Assembly (NCBI RefSeq): GCF_025685685.1
Contig: NZ_JAGSYH010000005.1
Coordinates: forward strand, 62,001 to 126,000
Source of the DNA: Acidicapsa dinghuensis
Lineage (GTDB): Bacteria > Acidobacteriota > Terriglobia > Terriglobales > Acidobacteriaceae
DNA: 64,000 bases
Direction of reading: 5' to 3'
Shown here: positions 37,255 to 46,259 of the stretch, piece after piece
How positions within the stretch are numbered: the first letter of the stretch is position 1
Layout: every line of letters starts with the position of its first letter
Program-made: the position numbers and the translations under genes
Notes under the pieces: generated by a model
What the model saw: the letters and a program-made list of their open reading frames with translations, nothing else
The model's database searches: none
What the model was told of the DNA's origin: nothing

Positions 37255-38607
37255 ATGTTACCCATCGTTTCTTCTCTGAAGTATCCATGGATCTCTCTCG
37301 TGCCGCAAAGAGTCCTGTCGGCGGTCAAAGTTGCATCAAAGGCTGTCTCGGTCGCGTGCCTGCTTGCCATCGCGCTACCGGCTTCGAGCCAGGGGCCAAT
37401 CAAGCCTCCGAAGCAGCACCCCCTCGTCATCCCTGCTTCTAGCGTGGCCAACCCAGAAGACGCAGGCGTGCGCATGCACACCAATGTGCGCTATAGGGCC
37501 GGTTATACGCCAGACGAGCTCCCTCCCTTCAGCGGTTATGGCTTTGACACGCCGGCTTCGCTGGCATGTATTTATGGCCTGGCTCCTTACACCAAAGGCT
37601 GCAACCCCAACGTGACCACTCAGGACGCCACCGGCGGAAGCCAGTCCATCGCTATCGTCGACGCCTACGATTACCCTGAAGCTGCCGCCGATCTCGCCTA
37701 CTTCTCTCAGCAGTTTGGCCTTCCCTTCGACCCCTCAAAATTCCACGTGGTATACGCTAACGGCACTCAGCCGGCCGAGGACCCCACCGGTGGCTGGGAG
37801 TTTGAGGAGTCCATCGACATTGAGTACTCTCACGCCATGGCGCCCAACGCAACCATCTACCTGGTGGAAGCAGCTTCCGCCTCTGGTGCCGGTCTCTTCC
37901 CAGCCGTCCTGGTCGCCAGCAACCTGGTGGCCTGCGGAATGACCACCACGTGTCCAGCCGGCAGCAAGGGCCAGGGCCAAGTCTCGATGAGCTGGGGCAG
38001 CCCAGAACATGCCCAGGAAGTCCAGCTGGATTCTCTCTTCTTCGCAACCCCAGGCGTCGTCTACGTAGCTGCCTCGGGAGATGCCCCGGGCGTCAGCTAT
38101 CCCTGCGCGTCGCCCAACGTTCTCTGCGCCGGCGGCACCACCGACTCCCGCAGCCTGGAGACTGGCAATCTCATCGCTCAAATCGGTTGGTCCCAGGCCG
38201 GCGGCGGCATCAGCGCCTATGAGCCGATTCCCAAATACCAGACTCAAAATCCCTTCATCGCCAACCAGCTTCAGGGATTCCGCGGCGTCCCTGACGTCTC
38301 CGCCGTTGCAAACCCCGACACCGGCGTATGGGTGTGGAATACCTACCCTGTCGGCGGAACCGGTTGGTTCACAGCCGGTGGCACGAGCGTCGCCGCACCG
38401 CTGCTGGCCGGCATTCTCAACTCCACCGGCAACTTTGCCACTTCAACCCCAACCGAACTGACCAAGCTCTACGGCAACAGCCTGCTCTTCCTGGATGGCG
38501 GGTTTACGGATATCACTTACGGCGCATGCAACGTTTACGCCAGCTCGTATGCCTCGATCGGCTGGGATCAGTGCACCGGCCTCGGCTCACCCAACAAACT
38601 TAGGTAA
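37255..38607 (+). CDS. Sedolisin-type (S53) serine-carboxyl peptidase with short N-terminus
   Basis: 450 aa from ATG 37255, preceded by AAAGG. A signal sequence fits residues about 20-45 (VSVACLLAIALPASSQ). The triad is Glu184 and Asp188 in WEFEESIDIEY, and Ser378 in AGGTSVAAPLLAG. The oxyanion Asp lies in AASGDAPGVSYP. The calcium site near the end is marked by FTDITYGAC and WDQCTGLGSPN. Such enzymes work at acid pH, in keeping with an acid-soil habitat. Most family members have a 150-200 residue propeptide; here only about 70 residues separate the signal sequence from the catalytic core. Alternatively activation differs or another gene supplies the propeptide. Confidence 0.85.
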   Translation: MLPIVSSLKYPWISLVPQRVLSAVKVASKAVSVACLLAIALPASSQGPIKPPKQHPLVIPASSVANPEDAGVRMHTNVRYRAGYTPDELPPFSGYGFDTPASLACIYGLAPYTKGCNPNVTTQDATGGSQSIAIVDAYDYPEAAADLAYFSQQFGLPFDPSKFHVVYANGTQPAEDPTGGWEFEESIDIEYSHAMAPNATIYLVEAASASGAGLFPAVLVASNLVACGMTTTCPAGSKGQGQVSMSWGSPEHAQEVQLDSLFFATPGVVYVAASGDAPGVSYPCASPNVLCAGGTTDSRSLETGNLIAQIGWSQAGGGISAYEPIPKYQTQNPFIANQLQGFRGVPDVSAVANPDTGVWVWNTYPVGGTGWFTAGGTSVAAPLLAGILNSTGNFATSTPTELTKLYGNSLLFLDGGFTDITYGACNVYASSYASIGWDQCTGLGSPNKLR

Positions 38608-38645
38608 TCCAAAAACGCTGCCCAGAAAAGGCAACATGGAAAATC

Positions 38646-38677
38646 AACGCCCGCAGAGCATCCGGTCTGCGGGCGTT
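38646..38677 (+). terminator. Rho-independent terminator after the sedolisin gene
   Basis: AACGCCCGCAGA and TCTGCGGGCGTT pair perfectly over 12 bp around an eight-base loop and are followed by CTCCTTTTC. The rest of the 239-bp space before lon shows no further feature apart from the lon ribosome site AAGGAA. Confidence 0.85.
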
Positions 38678-38846
38678 CTCCTTTTCATCACCTCGGCACT
38701 TGAGCATTCGCAGAGTGCACTCTCGTATTGCTTCTATTTGCCACCACCTCGAATTTGTCGCAGTATTACAATCTACCTAAGCAGCGGCCCATGGCCGGTT
38801 GCGACGGGATGCAGTTTGGCGCATCTCTTTAAGTTAAGGAACCCAA

Positions 38847-41261
38847 ATGACTTCATCCCCGCGAGACAAGAACGAATCGAAAAAACTCCCCATGATGCCC
38901 ATCCGCGACATGGTCATCTTCCCTTACATGGTTACGCCGTTCGTTGTCGGACGCGAATCCAGCGTCCGCTCCCTCGAAGAAGCTCTCAACGGCGACCGCA
39001 AAATCTTCCTGGCCACGCAGCATGACGCCAGCGTCGATGAGCCCAAGGCAAAAGAGATCTACCAGGTCGGCACCATCTGCAATATCGTCCAGTCCGTGAA
39101 AATGCCGGACGGCAATATAAAGGTCCTCGTCGAGGGCGTCGAGCGCGCCAAAGCCACCGACGTTACCGATGCCGATGGTTTCTTCGTCGCCACGGTGCGT
39201 AAGGGCAAATCCAACTTCGAGATGACGCCCGCCGTCGAAGCCCTGATGCAGCGCGTCACGACCCTATTCGAGAACTACGTCAAGCTCCAGCAGTCGCTCA
39301 ACTACGAAACCATGATCGCCAGCGTGCGCATGGACGAGCCAGCAAAATTCTCTGACGTCATCTCGGCCAATCTCCAGCTCGGCATCGAAGAAAAACAGGA
39401 GCTCCTCGGCATCTTCGATCCAGCCGCGCGCCTCACCCGCATCGCCGATGTCCTTGATGTTGAAATCGAAAAGCTCGACCTCGACCGCAACATCCAGTCG
39501 CGTGTCAAGCGTCAGATGGAGCGCGCCCAGAAAGAGTACTACCTCAACGAAAAGATCAAGGCCATCCAGAAAGAGCTGGGCCGAGGCGAAAAGAGCGAGT
39601 TCGACGAGCTGCGCAAAAAGATCGAAATCAGCGGCATGCCCAAGGAAGTCATGGAAAAGGCCACGCAGGAGCTCGCCAAGCTCGAAGCCATGCCTCCCAT
39701 GTCCGCCGAGTCCACCGTGAGCCGCAACTATCTCGACTGGCTCCTCGCCGTGCCGTGGAAGAAAAAGTCCAAGGAAACGCGCAACATCGAGTACGCCGAA
39801 AAAGTCCTCAACGAAGACCACTACGGCCTCGAAAAGATCAAGGAGCGTATCCTCGAATTCCTCGCCGTCCGCCAGCTCGTCAAGAACCCCAAAGGCTCCA
39901 TCCTCTGCTTCGTCGGACCTCCAGGCGTCGGCAAGACTTCGCTCGGCATGTCCATCGCCAAGGCCACCGGCCGCAAGTTCGTTCGCCTCTCTCTCGGCGG
40001 CGTGCGCGATGAAGCCGAAATCCGCGGCCACCGCCGCACCTATATCGGAGCACTGCCCGGCCAGATCATCCAGTCGATGAAGCGCGCCGGCACCAAGAAC
40101 CCCGTCTTCCTTCTCGACGAAGTCGACAAAATGGCCTCCGACTTCCGCGGCGACCCCGCCTCTGCCCTGCTCGAAGTCCTCGACCCCGAGCAGAACACAA
40201 CCTTCCAGGACCACTACCTCGACGTAGACTACGATCTCTCCGAAGTCCTCTTCGTCGCCACCGCCAACGTCCTGCACACCATTCCGGCCCCGCTTCAGGA
40301 CCGTATGGAAATCCTGCGCCTGCAGGGCTACACCGAGATCGAAAAGCTCGAAATCGCCAAGAACTACCTGCTCAAAAAGCAGCGCGAAGGCACCGGCCTC
40401 ACCGAGCAGAACGTAACCTTCCAGGACGACGCCATCATGGCCATCATTCGCAGCTATACCCGCGAAGCAGGCGTCCGCAACCTCGAGCGCGAAATCGGCA
40501 ACGTCTGCCGCAAAGTCGCACGCCGTGTCGTCAAGAATGGCGCAAAGCATCACGAAGAAATCACCGGAGACAACATCTCCGACTTCCTCGGCGTCGCCCG
40601 CTTCCGCAGCTCTGAAGTCCACGACAGCCCCGAAGTCGGCCTCGTCACCGGCCTTGCCTGGACCGAAGTAGGCGGCAGCATCCTCACCACCGAAGTGCAG
40701 GTGCTCGACGGCAAAGGCAAGCTCACCATCACCGGCCAACTCGGCGACGTCATGCAGGAGTCGGCGCAAGCCGCCCTCAGCTACATTCGTGGCCGCGCCT
40801 CAGCCCTCGGCCTGCAGCGCGACTTCTACCGCAACGTCGATCTCCACCTGCACGTTCCCGAAGGCGCCATCCCCAAGGACGGTCCCTCCGCAGGCATTAC
40901 CATCGCCACCGCGCTCGCCTCGGCACTGGCAAAGATCCCTGTCCGCCGCGACATCGCCATGACCGGCGAAATCACCCTGCGCGGCAAAGTCCTTGCCATC
41001 GGCGGCCTGAAAGAGAAACTCCTAGCCGCCCAGCGCGCCGGAGTCTTCGAAGCCATCCTGCCGCGGGACAACGAGCGCGATATCCCCGACCTTCCCGACA
41101 CCATCAAGAACAACATGAAGCTCCACTTCGTGGATCAGATGGACGAGGTACTCAAGCTCGCCCTCGAACGCGCTCCCAAAGCCCTCGAAGAACCAACACC
41201 CAGTGATCTGCCCGTCATTCCGCCCAGCGAACTACCAGCAGGCCAGCCAGCTCACCAATAA
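38847..41261 (+). CDS. lon: ATP-dependent Lon protease
   Basis: 804 aa. The N-terminal substrate domain begins [25 protein letters not shown] long coiled region (about 200-300, [20 protein letters not shown]) precedes the AAA+ module with Walker [12 protein letters not shown], Walker [12 protein letters not shown] and sensor residues. The protease domain carries the catalytic dyad Ser in [12 protein letters not shown] and Lys in [14 protein letters not shown]. Lon degrades misfolded and regulatory proteins in the cytoplasm. It is a single gene here, bounded by terminators at 38646 and 41288. The C-terminal tail is Pro and Gln rich ([19 protein letters not shown]), longer than in E. coli but not unusual. 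Confidence 0.97.
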   Translation: MTSSPRDKNESKKLPMMPIRDMVIFPYMVTPFVVGRESSVRSLEEALNGDRKIFLATQHDASVDEPKAKEIYQVGTICNIVQSVKMPDGNIKVLVEGVERAKATDVTDADGFFVATVRKGKSNFEMTPAVEALMQRVTTLFENYVKLQQSLNYETMIASVRMDEPAKFSDVISANLQLGIEEKQELLGIFDPAARLTRIADVLDVEIEKLDLDRNIQSRVKRQMERAQKEYYLNEKIKAIQKELGRGEKSEFDELRKKIEISGMPKEVMEKATQELAKLEAMPPMSAESTVSRNYLDWLLAVPWKKKSKETRNIEYAEKVLNEDHYGLEKIKERILEFLAVRQLVKNPKGSILCFVGPPGVGKTSLGMSIAKATGRKFVRLSLGGVRDEAEIRGHRRTYIGALPGQIIQSMKRAGTKNPVFLLDEVDKMASDFRGDPASALLEVLDPEQNTTFQDHYLDVDYDLSEVLFVATANVLHTIPAPLQDRMEILRLQGYTEIEKLEIAKNYLLKKQREGTGLTEQNVTFQDDAIMAIIRSYTREAGVRNLEREIGNVCRKVARRVVKNGAKHHEEITGDNISDFLGVARFRSSEVHDSPEVGLVTGLAWTEVGGSILTTEVQVLDGKGKLTITGQLGDVMQESAQAALSYIRGRASALGLQRDFYRNVDLHLHVPEGAIPKDGPSAGITIATALASALAKIPVRRDIAMTGEITLRGKVLAIGGLKEKLLAAQRAGVFEAILPRDNERDIPDLPDTIKNNMKLHFVDQMDEVLKLALERAPKALEEPTPSDLPVIPPSELPAGQPAHQ

Positions 41262-41287
41262 ACCTTCACAAGTTATCCAAAGATAAG

Positions 41288-41306
41288 GCCGGGACATTAT
41301 CCCGGC
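41288..41306 (+). terminator. Rho-independent terminator after lon
   Basis: GCCGGGA and TCCCGGC form a 7-bp stem with a five-base loop, followed by TTTTCTC. It lies 26 bp after the lon stop codon. Confidence 0.8.
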
Positions 41307-41351
41307 TTTTCTCAGCCGCATAATCAAATACTCTTCCATTGAGGAACCTCA

Positions 41352-42416
41352 ATGACCCTGCGCATGAACGAATACATTACCCTCGGCCGCTCCGGCCTGC
41401 GTGTAAGCCCGCTCTGCCTGGGCACCATGACCTACGGCAATAACCGCTGGGGCTCCGATGATGCAGTCTCACGCGCCATCTTCGACCGCTACATCGAGTC
41501 CGGCGGCAACTTCATCGACACTGCCGATGGATACGCCGAAGGCAAAAGCGAAGAGATCCTCGGCCGCTTCGTCGCCGAAACCGGCCTGCGCGACAAGCTC
41601 GTAATCGCTACTAAATTCACTTTCAATCTCACCCAGGGCAATCCCAACGCCGGTGGCAACGGCCGCAAGAACATCTACCGCGCCCTCGACGGTTCCCTCA
41701 AACGCCTCGGCATGGATTACGTCGACCTCTACTGGCTCCACGCCTGGGACAAAGTAACTCCAGTAGAAGAGGTCATCCAAACCCTCGACACCCTCGTGCG
41801 CGCAGGCAAGATCCGCCACTACGCCTTCTCCGATGTTCCCGCCTGGTACTACGCCCGCGCCGCCACACTCGCCGAGTGCCATAGCCTCTCCAAACCCATC
41901 GCCCTGCAGCTTGAATACTCCCTCGTCGAGCGCACCATCGAGCGCGAGCACATCCCAGCCGCCCAGCATCTCGGCGCAGCCGTCTGCCCTTGGAGCCCTC
42001 TCGCCAGCGGCTTCCTCGCCGGCAAGTATCGCCGCGATCAAACCACCGAAGGCGGCAAAGGCCGTCTCGAAGTCCTGAAAGGCACAACCAATCCAGTCTT
42101 CGAAAAGTTCACCGAGCGCAACTGGCGCATCATCGACGCACTCGAATCCATTGCGAAACAACTAAATCGCTCCATGGCACAAGTCGCCCTCCACTGGGCC
42201 GCAACCCAGCCCGGCATCACCTCCACGCTCATCGGCGCCACCAGCCTAACGCAGCTCGAAGACAACCTCGCCTCACTCGATTTCGATCTGCCGCAAGAGC
42301 TACGCGACAGGCTCAACAAAGTCAGCGCCCTCGACCCAGCCCACCCCTACATGTTTTTCGAAGACACCCTACAATCCCGCATCCACGGCGGCGTAACAGT
42401 CCATCCGTGGTCCTGA
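41352..42416 (+). CDS. Aldo/keto reductase
   Basis: 354 aa. ATG 41352 follows GAGGAA. The tetrad is readable: Asp and Tyr in NFIDTADGYAEGKSEEILG, Lys in LVIATKFTFN, His in LYWLHAWDK. The cofactor loop is SPLASGFLAGKYRRD, and LIGATSLTQLEDNL lies near the end. It is a second member of the family in this window but is only distantly related to the one at 28137. It uses NADPH to reduce an unknown aldehyde or ketone. It follows lon after a terminator and starts a new transcript. Codons end very often in C, like those of lon and the MATE gene. Confidence 0.92.
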   Translation: MTLRMNEYITLGRSGLRVSPLCLGTMTYGNNRWGSDDAVSRAIFDRYIESGGNFIDTADGYAEGKSEEILGRFVAETGLRDKLVIATKFTFNLTQGNPNAGGNGRKNIYRALDGSLKRLGMDYVDLYWLHAWDKVTPVEEVIQTLDTLVRAGKIRHYAFSDVPAWYYARAATLAECHSLSKPIALQLEYSLVERTIEREHIPAAQHLGAAVCPWSPLASGFLAGKYRRDQTTEGGKGRLEVLKGTTNPVFEKFTERNWRIIDALESIAKQLNRSMAQVALHWAATQPGITSTLIGATSLTQLEDNLASLDFDLPQELRDRLNKVSALDPAHPYMFFEDTLQSRIHGGVTVHPWS

Positions 42417-42501
42417 AATTCGTTACCCCTTTCGCGATGGCTCAACGTCTCTAAACTCAAAGAGAATATCGATCCCTGAAACCTGATCTCTGACCCCTGT
42501 C

Positions 42502-43221
42502 ATGCTCGACTACCGCGCCTGGATCGCCGCCGCCCTCTTACTGCTCGCCGGAGCAGGCGCTTACGTTTACTGGCTCTACCGGCCCAAGGCTACCTATACC
42601 GCCCGCTCCCTCACCGCCCCTCACAGCAACACCAAATCCCTCCACGTCGATGGCTGCCAGGAAGACTTCATCACCAGCCCCGGCGAGCTCATCGAACCCC
42701 TCACCATCCCCGGCGCACCGCTCGATCAGTTCACCAAAGCCTACGGCGACCCCGCCGAACACGCCAAAGACGGCACCTCCACCTGGAAACAGGAAGCCTT
42801 CGTACTGACCTCAACTCCATCCCCAGCCGAAGCCATCAACATCTCTGTCAACGGCAGACACGTCGTAGAAACCCTCGACGGCGTCGAGCTCGGCCTCGAC
42901 TCCTTCGGCCGCATCTTCAGCAAAATGCAGGACAAAAAAGTAGAGATCCACGAGCGCCTGCTCAAAGACGACAAGAACTGGACCATCATCGTCACCCTCT
43001 ACTCCGCCTGCGGCCACAAATTCCGCAGCGAATACACCCGCTCCCTGCCCCGCGACCCCGAAACCGACCGCGAAATCACCCAACTCCCCCCATCCCCCGG
43101 CCTCGACCCCAACGTCCTCCGCTCAGACGTCTTCATGAACAAAGTCGCATACGACTACACCATGGTCCCCAGTAACAGCAGCAACGAATCCAAAGAAGGC
43201 CAACCCTCCGAACACGACTGA
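42502..43221 (+). CDS. Membrane-anchored protein of unknown function
   Basis: 239 aa. I do not recognise the family. One N-terminal helix (about residues 8-27, AWIAAALLLLAGAGAYVYWL) is followed by a basic residue, so the rest probably lies outside the cytoplasm. The soluble part begins with a conserved-looking GELIEPLTIPGAPLDQFTKAYGDP, which resembles small periplasmic SmpA/OmlA-like folds only superficially, and ends in a Ser, Asn and Gln rich tail. Two cysteines (GCQED and SACGHK) could form a disulfide. It has no clear ribosome site. The next genes downstream are also unknown, separated by 122 bp. Confidence 0.7.
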   Translation: MLDYRAWIAAALLLLAGAGAYVYWLYRPKATYTARSLTAPHSNTKSLHVDGCQEDFITSPGELIEPLTIPGAPLDQFTKAYGDPAEHAKDGTSTWKQEAFVLTSTPSPAEAINISVNGRHVVETLDGVELGLDSFGRIFSKMQDKKVEIHERLLKDDKNWTIIVTLYSACGHKFRSEYTRSLPRDPETDREITQLPPSPGLDPNVLRSDVFMNKVAYDYTMVPSNSSNESKEGQPSEHD

Positions 43222-43343
43222 ACGAATACAGCTTTTTCGCACAATGGGCGTTCCAGGAGCGACCTCATGCTTAGATCCGAAGAAATCACTTATCCAGAAT
43301 GCAATGCTTGCGGGTCGCCTAAAGATCAACTAAGGTCGAGCGT

Positions 43344-43913
43344 ATGCAGACAGCGCGAATTCGCAGTGCACAAGCTGCGATCTTTATTTGTCTAGTAATT
43401 GGAGTTTTAGCGCTCAGCATTGCACATTTTGACGACTCGGAGCCCGGTTGGAAATCTGAAACGTATGAGATCAAGCGGCTAGACGCGCAAGCAAGAGTCC
43501 AGACAACGGCGACTCCCAGCTATTACGCACTCGAGAGACTGCCGTCGGAAATGGCGTCAGGTGAGTGGTCGAGCAGCCGGAACCTAATGGACTGCAACAA
43601 TCCCGCGGAAACAACCTGTTTTGAAGTCGACTTTGAGAGCCCGTCGGGGAATGTGAAATGCAAGTGGCTTGTGTCCTACGACCGTACCACCGCAGACTTC
43701 ATTGATCTTCGCCCACTGAATGCAGCCGCAACCAATCTGTTCGAGCTCAGTTCGAAAGACGATGAAACTCAAGCCAGCTTAGACCCAAGCAGCATCTTTT
43801 TCGAACGTAATGATGGTTCGCCAACGAGCGATGCCATCAATCTTGTGAAGGCCAGCTATGCCCCACGAAACTCCTGGACATACCTAGCATTCAAGCGCAA
43901 TGGTTTGCTGTGA
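43344..43913 (+). CDS. Membrane-anchored protein of unknown function in a low-GC pocket
   Basis: 189 aa. A single N-terminal helix (about 10-28, AAIFICLVIGVLALSIA) anchors it. The rest has two close cysteines (MDCNNPAETTCFEVDFESP) and a third in NVKCKWLV, and an acidic surface (SSKDDETQ). I recognise no family. The gene lies in DNA with clearly lower GC than the flanking lon and MATE genes, which suggests gain from outside or weak selection. Its stop TGA overlaps the GTG start of a small open frame (43910), as in coupled genes. A frameshift joining the two frames is possible, because the downstream frame reads like its continuation. Confidence 0.6.
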   Translation: MQTARIRSAQAAIFICLVIGVLALSIAHFDDSEPGWKSETYEIKRLDAQARVQTTATPSYYALERLPSEMASGEWSSSRNLMDCNNPAETTCFEVDFESPSGNVKCKWLVSYDRTTADFIDLRPLNAAATNLFELSSKDDETQASLDPSSIFFERNDGSPTSDAINLVKASYAPRNSWTYLAFKRNGLL

Positions 43914-44086
43914 AGAAGAATACACTCGCCAACGATGACGAAGTGATTTCGGTGAGATTCACTGAGTCAAAAGCGGACCCCCTCTGCGAATGGATTGTCG
44001 AAATCAAACCGGGGACTCACGACCACTACAAGTTGATCCGCGCAAACAATGCCGCTACGAGAATATTTGTCGCGAAGACTCAATAA
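43910..44086 (+). CDS. Small open frame coupled to the upstream unknown gene
   Basis: 58 codons from GTG to TAA. The GTG shares bases with the upstream TGA (GTGA overlap). The peptide is acidic-basic mixed and looks coding: EVISVRFTESKADPLCEWIV, then KPGTHDHYKLIRANN. It has one Cys and two Trp/His-rich patches but no signal or helix. Either it is a separate translationally coupled protein, or a one-base shift has split a larger gene. I favour neither strongly. No ribosome site is present. Confidence 0.4.
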   Translation: MKKNTLANDDEVISVRFTESKADPLCEWIVEIKPGTHDHYKLIRANNAATRIFVAKTQ

Positions 44087-44154
44087 AATTGCCGCTGGGG
44101 GCTGGGTTGTCCAAAACTGTGAATTCGGATTTCAATCTTTACAGGGAAGAGTGT

Positions 44155-44406
44155 ATGAGCAAACTGACGATCAACGCGATGGATATTCAAAGCATGGAAG
44201 CTAATGTCTATCTAAATGTCATTTTGAACGTGGCCAAACGCTACCTATCTACCGGCGGTCGTGTGGTGATACAGGAAGGATCAGACAATGCACCGCCTAC
44301 TCTAATCCGTCAATTTACTGCCCTCGCAGAGTTTGAATCATTCATTAAATCCCTCGCTACCTCAACGGTACAATCACTCGCTTACAGTAAATATCTCTCC
44401 TCTTAA
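44155..44406 (+). CDS. Small soluble protein of unknown function
   Basis: 83 aa from ATG 44155 (MSKLTINAMDIQSMEANV), which follows AGGGAAGAG at the usual distance; a longer frame opens at 43990 but overlaps the small frame upstream. No signal or membrane helix. It ends with a short helix-rich segment (FESFIKSLATSTVQSLAYSK). I do not recognise it. It stops 32 bp before the MATE gene. Low GC like the two frames before it. Confidence 0.5.
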   Translation: MSKLTINAMDIQSMEANVYLNVILNVAKRYLSTGGRVVIQEGSDNAPPTLIRQFTALAEFESFIKSLATSTVQSLAYSKYLSS

Positions 44407-44438
44407 TTACGAGGTTATCGATATTTACAATCTTTCCA

Positions 44439-45764
44439 ATGCCCTACTGGTACCGGCGAGTCTTCCTCCTCGCCATCCCCCTCATCCTCTCCAACCTCAC
44501 CCAACCACTGCTCTCCACAGTGGACACCGTGCTCTCCGGCCATCTCCCCGGTCCCGCAGCCCTCGGCGGAGTCGCCATCGGCGGCATCTTCTTCAATTCC
44601 ATCTACTGGACCTTCGGCTTCCTCCGCATGGCCACCACCGGCCTCGTCGCCCAGTCCCACGGCGCACAAGACGAAGACGCCCAGATCCATCACTTCGGCC
44701 GCGCCCTGCTCACCGCGCTCCTCATCGGAGCCATCATCCTCATCCTCCAGCGCCCACTCATTTCCTTCGCGCTCACCCTCCTCGGAGCCAGCTCCGAAGT
44801 CCGCCACAACGCCCTCATCTACTGCACTATCCGCATCTGGTCCGCCCCGGCAGCACTCGCCAACTACACCATCCTCGGATACCTTCTAGGTCGCCAGCAC
44901 GCCCGCACCGCCCTCATCCTCCAGGCCACCATCAACGTCGTCAATGTCGCCGTTGCCCTCGCACTCGTCCTCCACCTGCATTGGGGAGTAGCTGGCATCG
45001 CCACCGCCACCATGACCGCCGAGTGGTCCGGTTTCCTGATCGGCATCGCCCTCATGCTCGCCTTAGGAGCGCATCCCTCCCACCTGCGCTGGACCCAGCT
45101 CATCCACGGCCCCAGCCTGCGTCACCTCTTCGCGCTCAATCGCGACATCCTTCTCCGTACCCTCTCGCTCGTCGGAGCCTACGTCTGGTTCACACGCACC
45201 GGGGCACGCAGCGGAGACGCCATCCTCGCCGCCAACTCTGTCCTCATCAACTTCCTCTGGATCGCAGGTTACGGCCTCGACGGATTCGCCAACGCCGCCG
45301 AAGCACTCGTCGGCCAGGCCATCGGAGCACAGCGCCTCACCGACTACCGCTCCGTCCTCAAAGCCTGCTCCGTCTCCGCTTTCACCGTCGCCGCATTCAT
45401 CTCGCTTGCCTACCTGGCCCTCGGCCATCAGGTCATCGCCCTCTTCACCAATCAGGAACCCATCCGCATCCTCGCAGCGCAATACCTGCCCTGGCTCATC
45501 GCCCTGCCGCTCATCGCCGTCTGGAGCTTCCTCCTCGACGGCGTCTTCATCGGCGCCACCCGCACCCCCGAGCTGCGCGACAGCATGCTGCTCTCTTTCC
45601 TCGGCTACCTCTTGCTCGCCATCTTCCTCTCAGCCCGCTTCGGCAATCACGGCCTCTGGGCCGCAATGCTCGCCTTCATGGCCCTCCGCGCTGTTACTCT
45701 CGCCTTGCGTCTTCCTGCCATTGAACGCAAATGTTTCTCCAAAGTTGAAGCAGCCCATGCATGA
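44439..45764 (+). CDS. MATE-family efflux transporter
   Basis: 441 aa and twelve hydrophobic segments. The family opening AIPLILSNLTQPLLSTVDTV matches the MATE start, and GLVAQSHGAQDEDA the loop after helix 2. The second half repeats the layout with VNFLWIAGYGLDGFANAAEALVGQAIGA. MATE carriers expel cationic drugs, dyes or metabolites in exchange for protons or sodium. Codons end in C to an extreme degree, so the plus strand has far more C than G. It converges with the SMR-like pair at 45837; the 72 bp between them shows no terminator. The start has no clear ribosome site. Confidence 0.93.
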   Translation: MPYWYRRVFLLAIPLILSNLTQPLLSTVDTVLSGHLPGPAALGGVAIGGIFFNSIYWTFGFLRMATTGLVAQSHGAQDEDAQIHHFGRALLTALLIGAIILILQRPLISFALTLLGASSEVRHNALIYCTIRIWSAPAALANYTILGYLLGRQHARTALILQATINVVNVAVALALVLHLHWGVAGIATATMTAEWSGFLIGIALMLALGAHPSHLRWTQLIHGPSLRHLFALNRDILLRTLSLVGAYVWFTRTGARSGDAILAANSVLINFLWIAGYGLDGFANAAEALVGQAIGAQRLTDYRSVLKACSVSAFTVAAFISLAYLALGHQVIALFTNQEPIRILAAQYLPWLIALPLIAVWSFLLDGVFIGATRTPELRDSMLLSFLGYLLLAIFLSARFGNHGLWAAMLAFMALRAVTLALRLPAIERKCFSKVEAAHA

Positions 45765-45836
45765 GATCCATGAAGAAATAGTCCTCATGAGATCAGAAGA
45801 TATTGATTTTGAGACCGACTCTCTGAACTCCGGAAA

Positions 45837-46259
45837 TCAGTGGGCGAGGAGATATACGCCGATGCAAACAAGAGCAGCGGCTGTCCAGCGGCGGCGGTCT
45901 ACGTTTTCTTTGAGGAATATTTTGCCCGCGATGGCATTGGTGACTAGGGTGAGTGATGCGGAGGCCGGGGCGACGAGACTCAGGTTCAGGTGATTGAGCG
46001 CAAAAAGAAGCGCAAAAAAGGCCAGGGCAAGAAAAGTGACCCCTGCGAAAAAGAGCGGACACGTCACAACGGCGCGGATGGCCCCTTTAAGACCGGAGTG
46101 GGCGCGAATATCGTCGAGATCGCCAATTGATTTCATGGCAGCAGCAGTGAGAACTTCGCCCGTGGTGGACGAAAGGACTACGGCAGCGATCATGGCTGTA
46201 GCCATAAGCGCGCTGGGGGACGTCTGTTCTGCCTGACTTGCAATCTGCGCGAGGATCAT
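45837..46259 (-). CDS. SMR/DMT-like four-helix transporter subunit B
   Basis: 140 aa with four predicted helices (about residues 18-43, 63-88, 90-115, 124-139). Helix 1 (MIAAVVLSSTTGEVLTAAAMK) has Glu35 in the same place as the essential Glu of EmrE-type small multidrug proteins. Helix 3 has PASASLTLVTNAIAG. Single-domain members of the drug/metabolite superfamily work as dimers, and the upstream gene encodes a matching subunit. Its start overlaps that gene's stop (ATGA), so the two are translated together. Heterodimer formation is inference. Confidence 0.75.
   Translation of the reverse strand: MILAQIASQAEQTSPSALMATAMIAAVVLSSTTGEVLTAAAMKSIGDLDDIRAHSGLKGAIRAVVTCPLFFAGVTFLALAFFALLFALNHLNLSLVAPASASLTLVTNAIAGKIFLKENVDRRRWTAAALVCIGVYLLAH

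Noticed and set aside
39264..40769. Open frame of about 500 codons opposite lon
   Set aside because: It is antisense to lon with a very acidic, repetitive composition (Glu, Asp, Ala, Gly). This is typical of the complement of C-ending codons.
44333..45724. Overlapping Arg/His/Pro-rich frame in the MATE gene region
   Set aside because: Low-complexity composition and complete overlap with the MATE transporter frame, which has proper helices and family motifs.
45765..45836. Replication origin at the skew switch
   Set aside because: No dnaA, dnaN, gyrB or DnaA-box cluster is visible, and gene directions on both sides do not diverge from this point. The skew change itself is kept as a finding.
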